Shown: positions 1-6,302 of the stretch, in pieces
Position numbering within the stretch: the stretch's first letter is position 1
Layout: each line of letters starts with the position of its first letter
Assembly (NCBI GenBank): GCA_030666075.1
Contig: DAOUYN010000059.1
Span: 1 to 6,302 of the forward strand
Length of the DNA: 6,302 nt
From: Actinomycetes bacterium
Lineage (GTDB): Bacteria; Actinomycetota; Aquicultoria; CAJVYJ01; JAUVQD01
Direction: 5' to 3'
The notes under the pieces: generated by a model
Database searches by the model: none
What the model saw: the letters and a program-made list of their open reading frames with translations, nothing else
What the model was told of the DNA's origin: nothing
Translations under genes and position numbers: made by a program

Positions 1-2706
1 ATCATCGTCAATAATGAGAAAAGAATGCTGCAGGAGGCTGTCGACGCTCTATTCGATAACGGCCGCCGCGGCCGTCCGGTCATCGGTCCTGGAAACAGGG
101 CATTGAAATCGCTGAGCGATATGCTCAAGGGAAAACAAGGACGTTTTCGCCAGAACCTGCTTGGTAAGCGCGTCGACTATTCGGGCCGATCGGTTATTGT
201 TATCGGCCCGAGTCTAAAGCTGCACCAATGCGGCCTACCTAAGGTTATGGCGCTGGAGCTCTTCAAGCCGTTTGTGATAAAGCAACTCGTCGATCTTGGC
301 GAGGCGCCGAACATAAAGAATGCCAAGCGGATGGTCGAGCGCGGGAACCCGGTCGTTTGGGATATTCTCGAGGACGTCATCAAAGACCATCCAGTCATGC
401 TGAACCGGGCTCCGACCCTGCACCGTCTAGGTATCCAGGCTTTTATCCCGATACTGGTGGAGGGTAAAGCCATCCAGATACACCCGCTTGTCTGCACTGC
501 TTTCAACGCGGATTTTGATGGCGATCAAATGGCGGTCCACCTGCCCTTGTCGGTCGAGGCTCAGAGTGAGGCGCGCACGTTGATGCTTTCAGTCAACAAT
601 ATTCTCTCGCCGGCTCATGGGCGGCCACTGGCCGTTCCGACTCAGGACATGGTCTTGGGGATCTACTCCCTGACGGTGGCCAAAGAGGGAGCCAAGGGCG
701 ATGGGACTATCTTCACCGGTATGGACGAGGCCGTGGTGGCAGTGGAGACCGAAGAAATCGATTTACAGGCCATTATCAAAGTCCGCTACAAGGGCGAGGT
801 ATTGGAGACGACGACCGGGCGCCTCATCTTCAATGACGCCTTCCCGGACGATCAAGAATACATCAACATCGATGTTGACAAGAAGGGCATGAACGCCCTG
901 GTAGAGGAGTGCTCAGAGCGGTATGACTCTGAGACGCTGGCCGAGCTGCTCGATAGATTGAAGTACCTCGGGTTCCATTACGCGACCAAGGCCGCGTTCA
1001 GTATCGGTCTGGAAGATATCGTGGTCCCGCCGAACAAGTGGGAGATCCTCGACAAGCCTGAAGAAGAGGTCGAGAAGATCAAGCGTCAGTTCCGGCGAGG
1101 CTTGATCACCCGCGAGGAGAGTCATCAGCGTGTAGTCAATATCTGGACGAAAGCGACGGATGATGTCTCGGCGGCGATGGAAGCTAACTTCGACAGGTTC
1201 AATTCGGTCTACATGATGGCCAATTCCGGCGCTCGAGGTAACGTCAAGCAGATCCGGCAACTAGCCGGGATGCGAGGTCTTGTCGCTAATCCAAAAGGTG
1301 ACATCATCGACCGTCCGATCAAAGCTAATTTCCGCGAGGGCCTGACCGTTCTCGAGTACTTCATTTCCACGCATGGGGCTCGTAAGGGCCTGGCGGATAC
1401 GGCGCTCAGAACGGCCGACTCAGGCTACTTGACCAGACGTTTGGTTGACGTTGCCCAGGATCTGATCGTCCGCTCGGATGACTGTGGGACAAAAAAGGGC
1501 ATCGAAGTGTCGCTCCTCGATATCGAAGGTGATCCTAACCGCACGCTGGTCGGGCGCGTCACGAGGGAAAATATCCCCGACGTTGAGACCGGCGAGGTGG
1601 TCGTGAAAAAAGGCAAGGTCGTCCGCCGCAGTGATCTGGAGAGGATAGGGCGCGACGCCGAGCAGCGCGGCATTGCCGTGCGGTCAGTCGAGGTCTGCGA
1701 GGCTACCCAGGGCGTCTGTCGGAAATGCTTCGGAAACAGCTTGGCTAGCGGACACATGGTCGATATCGGTGAGGCGGTCGGTATTATTGCCGCCCAGTCC
1801 ATCGGCGAGCCGGGGACGCAGTTGACGATGCGGACCTTCCACACCGGTGGTGTCGCCGGTGAAGATATCACTCACGGTCTACCGCGTATCGTCGAGCTTT
1901 TTGAGGCGCGCAAGCCGAAGGGTGAGGCGATCATGTCCCAGGTCGATGGGATCATCCAGGTCGAAGAGTCTGAAAAAGGTAAGCAGATATTGGTGACGAC
2001 AAGCGAGGGCGAAGAAAAAGCCTATCCGGTATCGCGCCGGGTTCGGATGCGGGTAAAAGATGGCGACAAGGTAGAGGCTGGAGACAGACTGACCGAGGGC
2101 TCACTTAACCCTCACGACATCCTCGAGGTCAAGGGGCCGCGAGACGTAGCACAATATATAGTCAACGAGGTCCAGGAAGTCTACATGTCCCAGGGTGTCG
2201 ATATTGACGACAAGCATATCGAGTTGATAGTCAGGCAGATGATGCGCAAGGTGACTATTGTCGAAGCCGGCGAAAGCGACTTGCTCCCCGGGCAACTCAT
2301 AGACAGGTTGGCTTTCGATCGGATCAATCGTGAGCTGAAGGGAGAAGGGCTGGAGCAGGCGAGTGCGGAGCAGGTGCTATTGGGGATAACAAAAGCCTCG
2401 CTGGCGACAGAGAGCTTCTTGTCGGCCGCTTCTTTCCAGGAGACGACCAGAGTGTTGACTGACGCCGCTGTATCCGGGCGGGTTGACCCACTCGTTGGTC
2501 TCAAAGAAAACGTGATCATCGGTAAGCTGATCCCAGCTTCGACCGGGATGAGAAAATATCGTAACATCCGGCCTGTTTATCAAGGGCCAGAGGAGGAAGA
2601 TATCTTCTTGAAACTACCCGCGGCCCAGGCCCGGGATGAAGATGGTTTGGCCGAATCGGCAGGATCGGGAGCGCCGGGAGATTCACCGACGCCATTGAAG
2701 ATATAA
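1..2706 (+). CDS. rpoC: DNA-directed RNA polymerase subunit beta' (5'-truncated)
   Basis: This is the beta' subunit, which with beta forms the catalytic cleft of RNA polymerase. The frame is open from base 1, so the Met at 25 is internal; 901 codons are present, and roughly the first 300 residues (N-terminal zinc ribbon and clamp head) lie outside the window. Numbering from the first codon, NADFDGDQM at 169-177 holds the three Asp that bind the active-site magnesium. The bridge helix is around 449-490. C495, C566, C573 and C576 match the second zinc site. The trigger loop spans about 593-619, with the MRTFH motif ending at His614. The trigger loop runs straight into [12 protein letters not shown], so the large proteobacterial insertion (SI3) is absent. 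The protein ends in a low-complexity Gly/Ala/Ser/Pro-rich tail and a TAA stop. rpoB would be expected immediately upstream. Identity is certain; only the 5' end is missing. Confidence 0.99.
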   Translation: MIVNNEKRMLQEAVDALFDNGRRGRPVIGPGNRALKSLSDMLKGKQGRFRQNLLGKRVDYSGRSVIVIGPSLKLHQCGLPKVMALELFKPFVIKQLVDLGEAPNIKNAKRMVERGNPVVWDILEDVIKDHPVMLNRAPTLHRLGIQAFIPILVEGKAIQIHPLVCTAFNADFDGDQMAVHLPLSVEAQSEARTLMLSVNNILSPAHGRPLAVPTQDMVLGIYSLTVAKEGAKGDGTIFTGMDEAVVAVETEEIDLQAIIKVRYKGEVLETTTGRLIFNDAFPDDQEYINIDVDKKGMNALVEECSERYDSETLAELLDRLKYLGFHYATKAAFSIGLEDIVVPPNKWEILDKPEEEVEKIKRQFRRGLITREESHQRVVNIWTKATDDVSAAMEANFDRFNSVYMMANSGARGNVKQIRQLAGMRGLVANPKGDIIDRPIKANFREGLTVLEYFISTHGARKGLADTALRTADSGYLTRRLVDVAQDLIVRSDDCGTKKGIEVSLLDIEGDPNRTLVGRVTRENIPDVETGEVVVKKGKVVRRSDLERIGRDAEQRGIAVRSVEVCEATQGVCRKCFGNSLASGHMVDIGEAVGIIAAQSIGEPGTQLTMRTFHTGGVAGEDITHGLPRIVELFEARKPKGEAIMSQVDGIIQVEESEKGKQILVTTSEGEEKAYPVSRRVRMRVKDGDKVEAGDRLTEGSLNPHDILEVKGPRDVAQYIVNEVQEVYMSQGVDIDDKHIELIVRQMMRKVTIVEAGESDLLPGQLIDRLAFDRINRELKGEGLEQASAEQVLLGITKASLATESFLSAASFQETTRVLTDAAVSGRVDPLVGLKENVIIGKLIPASTGMRKYRNIRPVYQGPEEEDIFLKLPAAQARDEDGLAESAGSGAPGDSPTPLKI

Positions 2707-2716
2707 GAAGGGGCAG

Positions 2717-2736
2717 CCGGTCGCCGGAGATTTTTT
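2717..2736 (+). terminator. Possible weak intrinsic terminator after rpoC
   Basis: Eleven bases after the rpoC stop, CCGG (2717-2720) can pair with CCGG (2724-2727) around a TCG loop. Three bases later comes a run of six T's (2731-2736). The order of GC hairpin then T tract is that of an intrinsic terminator, and its place between rpoC and a promoter makes sense. The stem is only 4 bp and does not extend through the flanking bases, so termination would be inefficient at best. The T tract also lies just upstream of the -35 box and might instead act as an AT-rich promoter UP element. Confidence 0.4.
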
Positions 2737-2746
2737 CAGGCGGTCA

Positions 2747-2775
2747 TTGACAGTCAAGATGCCAGCTGCTATATT
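2747..2775 (+). promoter_or_regulatory. Sigma70-type promoter of the str operon
   Basis: A perfect -35 hexamer TTGACA (2747-2752) is followed by exactly 17 nt and then TATATT (2770-2775), five of six matches to the -10 consensus. Transcription would start near 2782-2784, giving a leader of about 78 nt before the rpsL TTG codon. The six-T tract at 2731-2736 lies about 47-52 nt upstream of that start, where a UP element would sit. The discriminator between the -10 and the start is fairly GC-rich, which in proteobacteria goes with stringent control; applying that here is inference. The promoter is expected to drive rpsL, rpsG, fusA and tuf independently of rpoBC. It is seen directly in sequence but untested. 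Confidence 0.8.
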
Positions 2776-2798
2776 TCGTCCTTGTGGCTGGTAAACGG

Positions 2799-2841
2799 TC
2801 GTCTGTCTAGTCGCTCTCAACGTGGGGAATAGACGAGACAG
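2799..2841 (+). promoter_or_regulatory. Structured 5' leader of rpsL with two competing hairpins
   Basis: Inside the predicted untranslated leader, 2803-2812 can pair with 2832-2841 (nine pairs and one A-G mismatch, 19-nt loop). An alternative stem pairs 2799-2806 with 2829-2836 (eight pairs, one of them G-U, 22-nt loop). The two share bases and cannot form together. The structure ends just upstream of the purine-rich ribosome binding region at 2843-2859. No T tract follows, so it does not look like a terminator. It could be an mRNA-stabilising or translation-control element of the kind common in ribosomal protein operons. It matches no RNA family I recognise, and chance pairing is possible. 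Confidence 0.35.
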
Positions 2842-2851
2842 TAAGGTAAGA

Positions 2852-2864
2852 AAGGAAAGCATTG
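2852..2864 (+). promoter_or_regulatory. Ribosome binding site and forced TTG start of rpsL
   Basis: AAGGA at 2852-2856 lies 5 nt before the TTG at 2862. The same frame has a TAA stop at 2847-2849, and the four codons between it and TTG (gaa, agg, aaa, gca) include no ATG or GTG. The encoded protein then reads [10 protein letters not shown], the universal S12 N-terminus, so TTG is the only plausible start. Confidence 0.85.
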
Positions 2865-3233
2865 CCGACGATATCTCAGTTGGTCCGGAAAGGGCGGACC
2901 AGAATAAAAAAGAAGTCAGCGACGCCTGCACTAAAAGGCGCACCGCAGAAACGCGGCGTTTGTACGCGCGTTTACACAACCACTCCAAAGAAACCGAACT
3001 CAGCCCTGCGCAAAGTGGCGCGAGTCCGCCTGGTCAACGGGATGGAAGTCACATCTTATATCCCGGGGATCGGACACAACTTACAGGAGCACTCGATTGT
3101 CCTGGTTCGCGGGGGCCGAGTGAAAGATCTTCCGGGTGTTAGATACAAAGTAGTGCGGGCGGCCCTGGACGCCAGCGGCGTTGCCGATCGGAAACAGGCC
3201 CGCTCAAAGTACGGCACGAAAGCGGGGGCGTAG
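2862..3233 (+). CDS. rpsL: 30S ribosomal protein S12
   Basis: S12 sits at the interface side of the small subunit, contacts the decoding centre and influences accuracy. The 123-residue product is full length for the family. It begins [10 protein letters not shown], contains the hallmark [21 protein letters not shown] block (about 31-51) and ends with the conserved [10 protein letters not shown] block before a short tail. Lys43 and Lys88, where streptomycin-resistance substitutions usually occur, are both wild type, so this S12 predicts no ribosomal streptomycin resistance. Asp89, the site methylthiolated by RimO in E. coli, is present. The start codon is TTG, unusual for such a highly expressed gene but fixed by an upstream in-frame stop. 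The gene is first behind the predicted promoter. It ends in TAG, 3 nt before rpsG and in the same reading frame. Identity is certain. Confidence 0.99.
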   Translation: MPTISQLVRKGRTRIKKKSATPALKGAPQKRGVCTRVYTTTPKKPNSALRKVARVRLVNGMEVTSYIPGIGHNLQEHSIVLVRGGRVKDLPGVRYKVVRAALDASGVADRKQARSKYGTKAGA

Positions 3234-3236
3234 CAC

Positions 3237-3707
3237 ATGTCTCGTAAAGCCGCCGCAACTAAACGTCCCGTTACGCCAGACCCCAGGTACAATAATCGCC
3301 TGGTATCGCAGCTCGTAAATCAAGTACTGCAGGGCGGCAAGAAGAGTGTTGCGGAAAAGGCTGTGTACGAAGCTTTTGACATTATCCAACAACAAACGGG
3401 TAATGACCCGGTAGCTGTCTACAAAAAAGCTATCGACAATATCCGCCCGCAGCTCGAGGTCAAATCGAGACGGGTCGGGGGAGCCACCTACCAAGTACCG
3501 ATCGAAGTCTCAGGGCGGCGAGCTACGGCTCTGGCGCTGCGGTGGATGGTGGGATTTGCTAAAGACCGGCGTGAGAAGCGACTGGCTGAGAAGTTAGCCG
3601 GAGAGATCCTGGATGCTCAGACCGGCCAGGGAGCTTCCATCAAGAAGCGCGAAGATGTCCACAAGATGGCCGAAGCCAACCGGGCATTTGCGCATTATCG
3701 CTGGTAG
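3237..3707 (+). CDS. rpsG: 30S ribosomal protein S7
   Basis: S7 is a primary assembly protein that nucleates folding of the 3' domain of 16S rRNA and lines the exit site of the 30S head. The product has the common bacterial length of 156 residues. It shows the DPRYNN segment (15-20), the [14 protein letters not shown] helix (33-46), the signature [14 protein letters not shown] (75-88) in the RNA-binding beta hairpin, and the C-terminal FAHYRW. ATG at 3237 is chosen because it gives the usual [12 protein letters not shown] start. The only ribosome-binding-like sequence is GGGGG at 3224-3228, inside the last rpsL codons, so translation is probably coupled to rpsL. With a 3-nt gap, there is no room for the long intercistronic S7 autoregulatory site known from E. 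coli. The stop is TAG. Confidence 0.99.
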   Translation: MSRKAAATKRPVTPDPRYNNRLVSQLVNQVLQGGKKSVAEKAVYEAFDIIQQQTGNDPVAVYKKAIDNIRPQLEVKSRRVGGATYQVPIEVSGRRATALALRWMVGFAKDRREKRLAEKLAGEILDAQTGQGASIKKREDVHKMAEANRAFAHYRW

Positions 3708-3753
3708 AGTACGGGAATGGAGTCGATAGTCACCCAAATCAAGTAGAGTAGCC

Positions 3754-3778
3754 GGTCGCGGCCAGCAGAGCAGCGACC
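3754..3778 (+). promoter_or_regulatory. Hairpin in the rpsG-fusA gap
   Basis: The 116-bp gap between rpsG and fusA contains GGTCGC (3754-3759) and its perfect complement GCGACC (3773-3778). After a G-A mismatch two more pairs are possible (3761-3762 with 3770-3771), leaving a 7-nt loop. No T tract follows, so it is not an intrinsic terminator. Possible roles are an mRNA processing or stability element, or a site of operon feedback. I found no convincing promoter in the rest of the gap. The left arm overlaps a 10-nt word, AGCCGGTCGC, that also occurs just after rpoC. Confidence 0.35.
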
Positions 3779-3823
3779 TTCAGCACTACGAGAAGCAGAT
3801 GACACCGACTATACAGGGAGCGT

Positions 3824-5923
3824 ATGAAGACTAAATTAGAAAATATTAGAAACATCGGGATCATGGCCCATATCGACGCCGGTAAAACGACGACGACTGA
3901 GCGTATTCTGTATTACACCGGACGGACCTATAAGATCGGGGAAGTTCACGAGGGTACAGCGGTCATGGACTGGATGGAGCAAGAGCAGGAGCGTGGCATT
4001 ACGATCACATCCGCTGCAACCACCTGTTCGTGGCGCGATCACACAATAAATATAATAGATACGCCCGGGCACGTGGACTTCACTGTCGAGGTAGAACGTT
4101 CTCTGCGGGTACTCGATGGAGCCGTGGCCGTCTTCAGTGCGGTCGAAGGTGTAGAGCCGCAGTCAGAGACGGTCTGGCGCCAAGCGGACAAGTATGGTGT
4201 ACCCAGGATGGCGTTCATTAATAAAATGGATCGCATCGGCGCCGATTTCGCGAATGTTATCGCCATGATGAAAGACAGGCTTAAGGCGAACGCTGTCCCT
4301 ATCCACTTGCCGATCGGGGCGGAAGAGGATTTCGTGGGCATCGTCAACCTTGTGACGATGAAAGCCCGGATCTTTAAGGATGAGACGGGCCAGAAATGGG
4401 ATGACACCGATATACCGGACGAGTTGGCCGATGAGGCGGAAGAGGCCCGCGGCCACTTACTCGAGGCAGTCGCTGAATATGACGATGATCTGATGAACTC
4501 ATATCTCGAAGGCGACGATATCGACGAAGACCGGTTGCGCGTGGCGATCAGAGCGGCGACCTTGAGCCTTGAGGTGATCCCGGTTACGTTGGGGACAGCC
4601 TTTAAGAACAAGGGTGTTCAACTATTACTTGACGCGGTCGTCGACTTCCTGCCCTCACCTATCGATGTGCCTTCGATCATCGGATTTCATCCGAAGACCG
4701 AGGAAGAAGAGGTGCGGCGCCCCGCGGACGACGAGCCGTTTTGCGCTTTGGCATTTAAAGTCATGACTGACCCATATGTCGGTAAGCTCACGTTCTTTCG
4801 GGTCTACTCCGGCAGGCTTGCGGCGGGTTCTTATTTGTTCAACTCAAACAGTGGAGCGAAAGAGCGGGTCGGACGGATCCTGCAGATGCACGCTAATACT
4901 AGAGAAGATATAGATGAGGTCAGCACGGGCGATATTTGTGCCGCCGTTGGCCTAAAGAAGACTGCGACAGGCGAGACTCTATGCGCGCTGGAAAAACCGA
5001 TAGTCCTGGAGTCGATGGTCTTTCCTGATCCGGTGATCTCCGTGGCTATCGAGCCCAAGACCAAGGCCGACCAAGATAAACTCGGCAGCTCCATGGCGAA
5101 ACTGGTCGAGGAGGATCCGACGTTCAGGGTCCGATTCGATGAAGAGACCGGCCAGACGATCATCGCCGGGATGGGCGAACTCCATCTTGAGATAATCGTT
5201 GATAGGTTATTGAGGGAGTTCAAGGTCGGCGCCAATGTCGGGCGTCCGCAGGTCGCGTACCGTGAGACTTTGCGCAAACCGGTAACGAAAGTTTCCGTCA
5301 AGTTCGCTAAGCAGACCGGCGGTAAAGGGCAGTTTGCCCACGTAGTTATCGATCTCGAGCCGGGCGAGACCGGCTCCGGTTTTGTGTTCGAAAATAAGAT
5401 AACCGGCGGCTCCATTCCGCGGGAATACATCCCGGCGGTCGAGAAAGGCATCATCGGGGCGATGGAAAGCGGCATCCTGGCCGGCTACCCGACGGTCGAT
5501 GTTAAGATCGTCTTGGACGATGGTTCGTATCACGAAGTCGACTCCTCGGAGATGGCTTTTAAGATAGCTGGTTCTATGGCCTATAAGCAGGCCGCCAAGA
5601 AAGCCAAACCGGTCCTTTTGGAACCGGTCATGGATGTAGAGGTGGTTGTGCCCGAGGACTTTCTCGGAGAGGTCATGGGCGATCTGAACGGGCGTCGCGG
5701 TCGGATAGAAGGTATCGACAGCCGCGCCGGCTCACGGGTCGTCTCAGCAATGGTCCCCTTGGCCAAGATGTTTGGCTATGCGACAGATCTGCGCTCGCGG
5801 ACCCAGGGCCGGGCGACCTTTTCCATGCAGTTCGATAAGTATGACGAGGTGCCCGCTAGTATCGCCGAAGAGATCATCAGTAAAGCGCAAGGCGATGTCT
5901 CGCTGTCAGCATCGAACGGTTAG
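3824..5923 (+). CDS. fusA: Elongation factor G
   Basis: EF-G is the cytoplasmic GTPase that moves tRNAs and mRNA through the ribosome after peptide bond formation and, with ribosome recycling factor, helps split ribosomes. The 699 residues match the usual length (about 690-705). GTP-binding motifs are complete: AHIDAGKT (15-22), switch I RGITI with Thr60, DTPGH (79-83) with catalytic His83, and NKMD (133-136). The G5 motif reads GTAFKNKG, where many homologues have GSAFKNKG. Domains II to V follow. Domain IV carries [17 protein letters not shown] from His570, the position corresponding to the tip His573 of Thermus EF-G. Domain V ends with the [16 protein letters not shown] block and a short tail. 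This looks like the canonical translocase and not the diverged second paralogue. AGGGAG at 3815-3820 is a ribosome binding site with a short 3-nt spacer. The stop is TAG. Confidence 0.99.
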   Translation: MKTKLENIRNIGIMAHIDAGKTTTTERILYYTGRTYKIGEVHEGTAVMDWMEQEQERGITITSAATTCSWRDHTINIIDTPGHVDFTVEVERSLRVLDGAVAVFSAVEGVEPQSETVWRQADKYGVPRMAFINKMDRIGADFANVIAMMKDRLKANAVPIHLPIGAEEDFVGIVNLVTMKARIFKDETGQKWDDTDIPDELADEAEEARGHLLEAVAEYDDDLMNSYLEGDDIDEDRLRVAIRAATLSLEVIPVTLGTAFKNKGVQLLLDAVVDFLPSPIDVPSIIGFHPKTEEEEVRRPADDEPFCALAFKVMTDPYVGKLTFFRVYSGRLAAGSYLFNSNSGAKERVGRILQMHANTREDIDEVSTGDICAAVGLKKTATGETLCALEKPIVLESMVFPDPVISVAIEPKTKADQDKLGSSMAKLVEEDPTFRVRFDEETGQTIIAGMGELHLEIIVDRLLREFKVGANVGRPQVAYRETLRKPVTKVSVKFAKQTGGKGQFAHVVIDLEPGETGSGFVFENKITGGSIPREYIPAVEKGIIGAMESGILAGYPTVDVKIVLDDGSYHEVDSSEMAFKIAGSMAYKQAAKKAKPVLLEPVMDVEVVVPEDFLGEVMGDLNGRRGRIEGIDSRAGSRVVSAMVPLAKMFGYATDLRSRTQGRATFSMQFDKYDEVPASIAEEIISKAQGDVSLSASNG

Positions 5924-6014
5924 CAGGCAGGTTATAGTAAGTAGTTAGGTTAGATATCAGCATCCGAAAACGGTTGCTTGAGAAGTTTAAAGCTGGTAAG
6001 TAGAGGGAGGCAAT
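5924..6014 (+). other. Stop-rich fusA-tuf spacer with tuf ribosome binding site
   Basis: The 91-bp spacer starts with stop codons in all three frames: TAG at 5935, TAA at 5938, and TAG at 5942, 5946 and 5951. Two of these (5942 and 5951) are in frame with fusA. No strong hairpin or T tract is visible, so transcription probably continues into tuf. TATAGT (5933-5938) resembles a -10 box but has no matching -35. GAGGGAGG at 6003-6010 is a strong ribosome binding site, 4 nt before the tuf ATG. Confidence 0.6.
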
Positions 6015-6302
6015 ATGGCGAAAGCTAAATTCGAGAGAACGAAGCCGCATATGAACATCGGCACCATCGGTCATGTCGACCATGGTAAGACGACGTTGAC
6101 CGCGGCCATCACCAAATGTCTGGCAGCCAAGGACGGCGGGGTAGAGGCAGTCGATTTCGCAGATATCGACAACGCCCCGGAAGAGAGAGAGCGTGGCATC
6201 ACCATCGCCATCGCCCATGTCGAGTATCAGACCGACGGTAGGCATTATGCCCACGTTGATTGTCCGGGCCATGCCGACTATGTAAAGAACATGATCACGG
6301 GT
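6015..6302 (+). CDS. tuf: Elongation factor Tu (3'-truncated)
   Basis: EF-Tu carries aminoacyl-tRNA to the ribosomal A site as a GTP complex. Only the first 96 codons of about 395-400 are present, and the frame is open to the last base. The N-terminus [12 protein letters not shown] is typical. The GTP-binding motifs visible are GHVDHGKT (19-26), switch I RGITI (60-64) and DCPGH (82-86), whose His86 corresponds to catalytic His84 of E. coli. NKxD and domains II and III lie beyond the window. The ATG at 6015 is supported by the GAGGGAGG ribosome binding site (6003-6010) and by the canonical start. The gene follows fusA as in most bacteria. The [21 protein letters not shown] stretch resembles actinobacterial EF-Tu. 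Whether a second tuf copy exists cannot be seen here. Confidence 0.98.
   Translation, partial: MAKAKFERTKPHMNIGTIGHVDHGKTTLTAAITKCLAAKDGGVEAVDFADIDNAPEERERGITIAIAHVEYQTDGRHYAHVDCPGHADYVKNMITG

Noticed and set aside
2759..2794. Small ATG frame of 11 codons in the rpoC-rpsL gap, considered as a leader peptide
   Set aside because: It overlaps the promoter spacer and -10 box, so the predicted transcript would not include its start, and it lacks a ribosome binding site.
2784..2810. Eight-codon GTG frame at the predicted 5' end of the leader
   Set aside because: It begins essentially at the predicted transcription start with no ribosome binding site, and no regulatory codon run is present.
2707..2861. 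An L7Ae-family gene between rpoC and rpsL as in Bacillus
   Set aside because: The gap is only 155 bp, too short for the roughly 80-residue protein, and no frame encodes anything similar.
2822..3142. 106-codon plus-strand frame overlapping rpsL
   Set aside because: It is the other-frame shadow of S12, and its product matches no recognisable family while the S12 frame is fully conserved.
3810..3815. TATACA as a -10 box for a fusA promoter
   Set aside because: No -35-like hexamer occurs at 16-18 nt upstream, and transcription would start at the fusA initiation codon itself.
4831..5475. 214-codon open frame on the minus strand inside fusA
   Set aside because: It lies wholly antisense to conserved EF-G coding sequence, resembles no known family and has no convincing start context; it is a shadow of codon bias. 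The same applies to the minus-strand frames at 4039-4611, 1425-1871 and 2181-2567.
5974..6002. TTGCTT with 17-nt spacing to TAAGTA as a tuf promoter
   Set aside because: Both hexamers match the consensus poorly (3 of 6 and 2 of 6), and the second overlaps the start of the tuf ribosome binding region.
1..6302. A previously undescribed system
   Set aside because: Every coding stretch is a canonical housekeeping gene with intact motifs at its usual length; only regulatory details are unusual.

Overview
The window is an ordinary, strongly conserved bacterial housekeeping segment. It holds the 3' two-thirds of rpoC (RNA polymerase beta' subunit), followed by the 'str' gene cluster rpsL (S12), rpsG (S7), fusA (EF-G) and the start of tuf (EF-Tu). 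All genes are on the + strand. No mobile element, CRISPR array, tRNA, rRNA or unfamiliar protein family was found, and every long minus-strand or alternative-frame ORF looks like a shadow of these genes.

Organism: GC is moderate, in the 50s % by eye. The beta' trigger loop lacks the large insertion found in Proteobacteria. No L7Ae-family gene sits between rpoC and rpsL, unlike in Bacillus. The EF-Tu N-terminus resembles Actinomycetota proteins ([12 protein letters not shown] start, [20 protein letters not shown] region). A deep-branching or anaerobic actinobacterial lineage, or a related Gram-positive-type (Terrabacteria) phylum, is the best guess. This is inference from remembered sequences, not a phylogeny.

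Layout: rpoC (5'-truncated) occupies 1-2706. The 155-bp gap 2707-2861 is the most informative non-coding stretch. It has a small GC hairpin followed by six T's, then a near-consensus sigma70-type promoter (TTGACA, 17 nt, TATATT), then a leader of about 78 nt that can form two mutually exclusive hairpins, and finally the Shine-Dalgarno sequence of rpsL. rpsL begins with TTG, and an in-frame stop upstream makes this start unavoidable. rpsG follows after 3 nt in the same reading frame. A 116-bp gap with a hairpin precedes fusA, and a 91-bp stop-rich gap precedes tuf, which runs off the window end.

Function: the genes link transcription (beta') to translation. S12 and S7 are 30S decoding-centre and head proteins, EF-G drives translocation and EF-Tu delivers aminoacyl-tRNA. 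The promoter suggests that the str genes can be transcribed independently of rpoBC. The short gaps and common strand suggest rpsL-rpsG-fusA-tuf form one transcription unit. The most notable oddities are regulatory or signal-level: the forced TTG start of rpsL, TAG stops on three successive highly expressed genes, and the leader structure.
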